Source: Saxidomus purpurata (Eukaryota; Mollusca; Bivalvia; Venerida; Veneridae). Taken from it: DNA of 64,000 bases. Positions within the stretch are counted from its first letter, which is position 1. The number at the start of each line of letters is the position of its first letter. Shown here piece by piece: positions 60,576 to 64,000 of the stretch. Under the pieces are notes generated by a model that saw nothing but the letters and a program-made list of their open reading frames with translations, was not told the origin of the DNA and did no database searches. The stretch spans positions 25,933,488 to 25,997,487 of the forward strand of contig JAFMSR010000008.1 in the NCBI GenBank assembly GCA_022818135.1. The letters run 5' to 3'. Both the position numbers and the translations under genes were made by a program.

Positions 60576-61080
60576 GTTTTCAGATTTTCAGAAAATGATA
60601 TTGTGAAAGATTGCTAAAATTTTAATATTTTATAAATGTTTTAAGATTTACTTCTATTTGATTAAAAAATATATAGAAATGACATTATGAACGATATTTG
60701 ATAAAAACAGCTCTGAACTCGCATTACATATCACTAACCTGACATGCTCAAACTATAAAAGTTTTGTAATTGATTGATTAAAGTTCAGGTAATCCAAAAA
60801 CCAAAGATGTGCAAATAAATTTTAATTCGCACAACTTACAAATTATTGTCAAACAAACAAAGAGATCAGCTTGTGAATAACGGAGCCGTGAAAACATCTG
60901 TAATTGTTTAAACAGTTCAGTGTTAATAGATGCTTGAAAAGTGTCTATTGTGCAACAATATTTACCTGGCACTCATTAATCTTCGCCAATATCTTTGGGT
61001 ATGTTCGGGTGTGTTTTCGTTGTTTCAATTGATTATAATATCAAACAGATACATTTCACCGACTTAAGTTAACACCGCAG

Positions 61081-61150
61081 AGACAGTGGTGTAGTGGCAA
61101 TGTGCCTAACTTGTATGCAAGGTTCCACGGGTTCGTATCCCACTAACAAA
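61081..61150 (+). tRNA. tRNA-like sequence (probable pseudogene or SINE head)
   Basis: GTGGTGTAGTGGCAATG resembles a pol III A box and CGGGTTCGTATCCC a B box, with roughly correct spacing. Acceptor and anticodon stems do not pair convincingly. Confidence 0.45.
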
Positions 61151-61664
61151 GTTCTATGCTCCTACGTTTATGAATAAATTATGCAAATGAACCGCCATAT
61201 TAGAATTACGGTAAGCACGCTATTGTGCGCTGGAAATAGACACGTCCGTTTACAAAGCTCGCCACGTTTAACAGTTTTCTTCCATGTAAGAAAACTTGAT
61301 GGTTTTTGATTGCATATTGAATGATAAATAAAATAAAAGAAATATGATAAAAATTGGCCGATGATTGATAGTTTATGAGCGTTATAAAGTTCAGGAATTC
61401 ATCGGAACGACCGAGATTCTGTCGCCGGATAGCGGCTGAAGATAGCCTTTTAAACCAACTTTGAAATTTTTTTGAACATGCAGACAATTTTTTCCCAATA
61501 GATATTTGAATATACTTTACAAAACTACCAAGTTTGTAATGTGTCCACTTCTTATTAAAAGTGTCTGGGAAGTTAAATTCGTTTGTTTACATAAATTTGT
61601 ACCGCCATTCCGAAACAAACGTCTGTATCGGTGATAAACGAAGTTATACGCTCTATCATGCAAA
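61151..61664. other. Sequence between two tRNA-like copies, nothing recognised
   Basis: The spacing and the two different tRNA-like heads could mean adjacent SINE insertions, but no shared tail is evident. Confidence 0.4.
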
Positions 61665-61735
61665 GCCTCGGTAGCGCAGTGCCATGTATTCCCGCTTGAC
61701 ACGTGGAAGATCAGGGATTGAAACTCCGCCGGAGT
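61665..61735 (+). tRNA. tRNA-like sequence (probable pseudogene or SINE head)
   Basis: GCCTCGGTAGCGCAGT resembles the 5' end of tRNA-Met- or Val-type genes. CCGCTTGACACGTGG could form an anticodon arm with GAC. GGGATTGAAACTCC is a mismatched B box. The termini pair only partly. Confidence 0.4.
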
Positions 61736-62399
61736 AGCAAAAATTTATTATTTACTCTGAACATATTCATTTATACTCACACTTCTATTATGTATAGTGA
61801 GAACGGGATTAAAAATGTAAAACTGATTCAAAAACGTAACGAATTAATTTGAATATATGGGTTGGGTTAAATGCCCACGCATGCTCTGTGTGTGCGTGAT
61901 GTTTACATCCGGTCGTAGCATACGAATAGAGAGCAAACTTTGTTAGTGTATCCTGCACATATAATTTTATTTTTTATAGGAGTATGGTTATTTTTATTTA
62001 ATTTGTGACACTGTCTTATGTACTGTTTTATGATTGTTGGTTGACTTTGCTTTGTTTTCTATGTTTTGTATTTTTTATGTATTAATACTTACTATTGATA
62101 TTCATGGCATTTCAGGAATTACATAAAATTACATCCTCCGTTGAATGAATGTTTTTCCGTTTGTCCCTAGGTTATCTTCAAAATCCTTCGATATCTTAGC
62201 AGGGGTGTGGAAATCCTTTATTTTTTCACTTGTCCACAGACAAGTGAGATGTAAAATTTCACTTGTCCAAGGTCAAAATTTACTTATCCAGATTTCAACA
62301 TTAAAACCAAATTAAGTGAAACAAACAAGGACCAGATTAAAATTTTCATATTTAAAACATCTGAAGTAGGCACACTGTTCATGTCTAGAGGACATGAAC
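61736..62399. other. AT-rich sequence, nothing recognised
   Basis: It includes a short hairpin, ACTTGTCCACAGACAAGT, near 62229-62246. No gene is supported. Confidence 0.4.
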
Positions 62400-63260
62400 A
62401 AAACTCAGAGACAAATAGCGTGACTTCAAAGTGAGCTTGGGAGTGCCTGAAGTGACTTGGAGTGCAGAGAAATATCACGGTACTTCGTGGAGTAAAATCG
62501 CTGCACTCCGAGTGGTTTTACACGTAAAGGGTTTAAGGCAAATAAAAATAATATTTATTATATTCCGTAGAAATGTGTCCACATGTGAACTGTTTCTGTG
62601 TTGTATGCATATTAAATTCAAAAAGATTTGGCGACCGACGTACATTTTTAAAGCGTGTTCAATATATTATATTACCCAAAACTAAACTTACTCATAAAAT
62701 TATTTATTCCAAACTATTATTTTTATAATCCAAAATTATCAGACTATTGTCTAGCACTACATTTACAAGTCTCGAACTGTCAAATATCTCGGTCTTTTTG
62801 ATGCCACGTGCTTCTCAGAGATCAAAGAAAACTCACATGTACAATGTAGTGTCGGCGATTGTTCTTTGATCTCGTGACACCTGCAGCTTTATCTTTTATG
62901 ATTGAGGAGTTTGCAGCTAAAATAATTTATTTGGCAAATATTATTTTTTAAAATAAATATAACTGGAAAAACATTGACCTTTACTGTTGCCGAAACAATA
63001 AATGACAATAACGCGGACACGCTGGAACGCCTCATTTTGTTTTAAATAAGAACAGAACTTTTTTAATGTTAATTGATAAATATTTGTTTGCATTCACTAA
63101 TTGACAAACATTACTCAGTCAGTGGTGTCATATAGCTTGGATTTGCATAAAGTTTTGCGTCATCCTTAACAACAGGCCATATTTTTCACACCTACCGCTG
63201 GTGACAAATGCTAAGTGACCAACTACAGCTTACTTTACACGGAAATAAATATTGTAAGTC
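62400..63260. repeat. Family C copy
   Basis: It shares ACTTCGTGGAGTAAAATCGC, AAACTTACTCATAAAAT, TTTGATGCCACGTGCTTC and TTTGATCTCGTGACACC with the copies at 11.4 and 48.8 kb. Confidence 0.75.
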
Positions 63261-64000
63261 AACATAAAAGTAACAAATATTTTAGGTTCTGATTAGAAAT
63301 AACTCAATTCTTGTTGAAACAATAAAAAAACATAACGCCGTGACAGTATACAGGGCCCTCACTCTACTTTAGGGGAAGGGGTCCGCAGCCCTCAGGTGGT
63401 GGAATTTTCGCGTCGTTTTTGCCTATTAAGGGGGAATTTGCCTTAAATGAATAATCTATTATAATAAGAAATATGAACATATATCATTTTTATTAAAGCC
63501 ATGTCTGAGTTTCAACATAGAAGTGCAATTATTGACATTGGAAAACAAAAACGGAAATGCAGGGCTTTTTTTCTGAAAATTGGGAAAGGGCCCAGGCTTT
63601 CTCAATTTGGGAAATTTTATGCATGGTGTCGCCCAAATATTTTACGCATATTCTCAAATTGGGAAAATTATTAATAAACTTGCTTAACACTTTAGTGCTC
63701 TCCCTATTGCAGTAATCATATACTACTGGCAAAATGTGAAGAGTTTCTCTGGCTTTAAAGAGATGTGCTCGTGTCTTATCCCCACAGATATTTTTTGAGC
63801 AATAATTTATAGATTAAACTAAACAAGTATCCCCCACAACTACCCCTATTCCATTCTTGAATTTGGTAAACAGCTCAAGGATGATAAACTGTAACATTTG
63901 TAAATGTTTTCATGCAATTATTGTGGTTTGTCACGTATTTTCACGACCCCGTTAATTCACGATTTTCGGGAATATTATTTGGTCCTTTTTTCGGCTATTT
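63261..64000. other. AT-rich sequence, nothing recognised
   Basis: No exon with splice-site support continues the receptor gene here. Confidence 0.4.

Noticed and set aside
60960..61050. Possible upstream receptor exon before donor CCAG|GTAAATATT
   Set aside because: The frames that stay open end in phase 0 or 2, but the next exon needs phase 1. There is no convincing acceptor or domain match.

Overview
The window looks like AT-rich invertebrate nuclear DNA, most likely from a bivalve mollusc. Reasons: spliced coding exons separated by very long introns, no bacterial-style gene packing, and dense interspersed repeats of types I associate with bivalve genomes (ends reading AACAAGAGGGCC...GCTCACCTGG; runs of TGTGACCTTGACCTTTGA monomers closed by ACGG microsatellites). 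The species assignment is inference.

One host gene can be supported. It lies on the minus strand and runs from at least 56.8 kb down to 5.5 kb. Seven exons (56549-56775, 50695-50911, 28473-28551, 13492-13613, 10239-10370, 7915-7959, 5497-5921) have consensus splice sites, and all six junctions agree in phase. Together they give 339 residues: a domain resembling the farnesoic-acid-O-methyltransferase-like extracellular module (two exons), a CUB domain (four exons), one transmembrane helix, and a proline- and tyrosine-rich cytoplasmic tail ending in a stop. The 5' end was not found. It is probably a single-pass cell-surface receptor or adhesion protein.

The introns are filled with mobile DNA. 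Two near-complete DIRS-type tyrosine-recombinase retrotransposons (31161-36361, minus; 40564-45795, plus) lie in the 22-kb intron. Both keep terminal inverted repeats and an internal complementary region, but their gag, RT/RNase H and recombinase frames are broken. A 5'-truncated DIRS relative (20646-23000) abuts a 21-bp minisatellite (18990-20645), and a DIRS fossil lies at 3905-4760. Other elements include a 2.46-kb TTAA-flanked inverted-repeat element (52802-55258) whose empty site is visible in a paralogous repeat at 25.33 kb, a Tigger/pogo-like element (46171-47051), small MITEs, SINE-like and tRNA-like sequences, and several families with 140-170 bp tandem cores resembling bivalve pearl/Helentron-type elements.

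Layout: 0-5.4 kb repeats and DIRS fossil; 5.5-13.6 kb last four exons with repeats in the introns; 14-27.4 kb nested repeats, minisatellite and DIRS remnant; 28.5 kb first CUB exon; 29-31 kb repeats; 31-46 kb the two DIRS elements; 46-50.7 kb repeats; 50.7-56.8 kb the two exons of the N-terminal module, separated by the TTAA element; 56.8-64 kb repeats and unrecognised sequence. Homopolymer blocks at 0.87-1.28 kb and 15.58-15.68 kb look like low-quality assembly.
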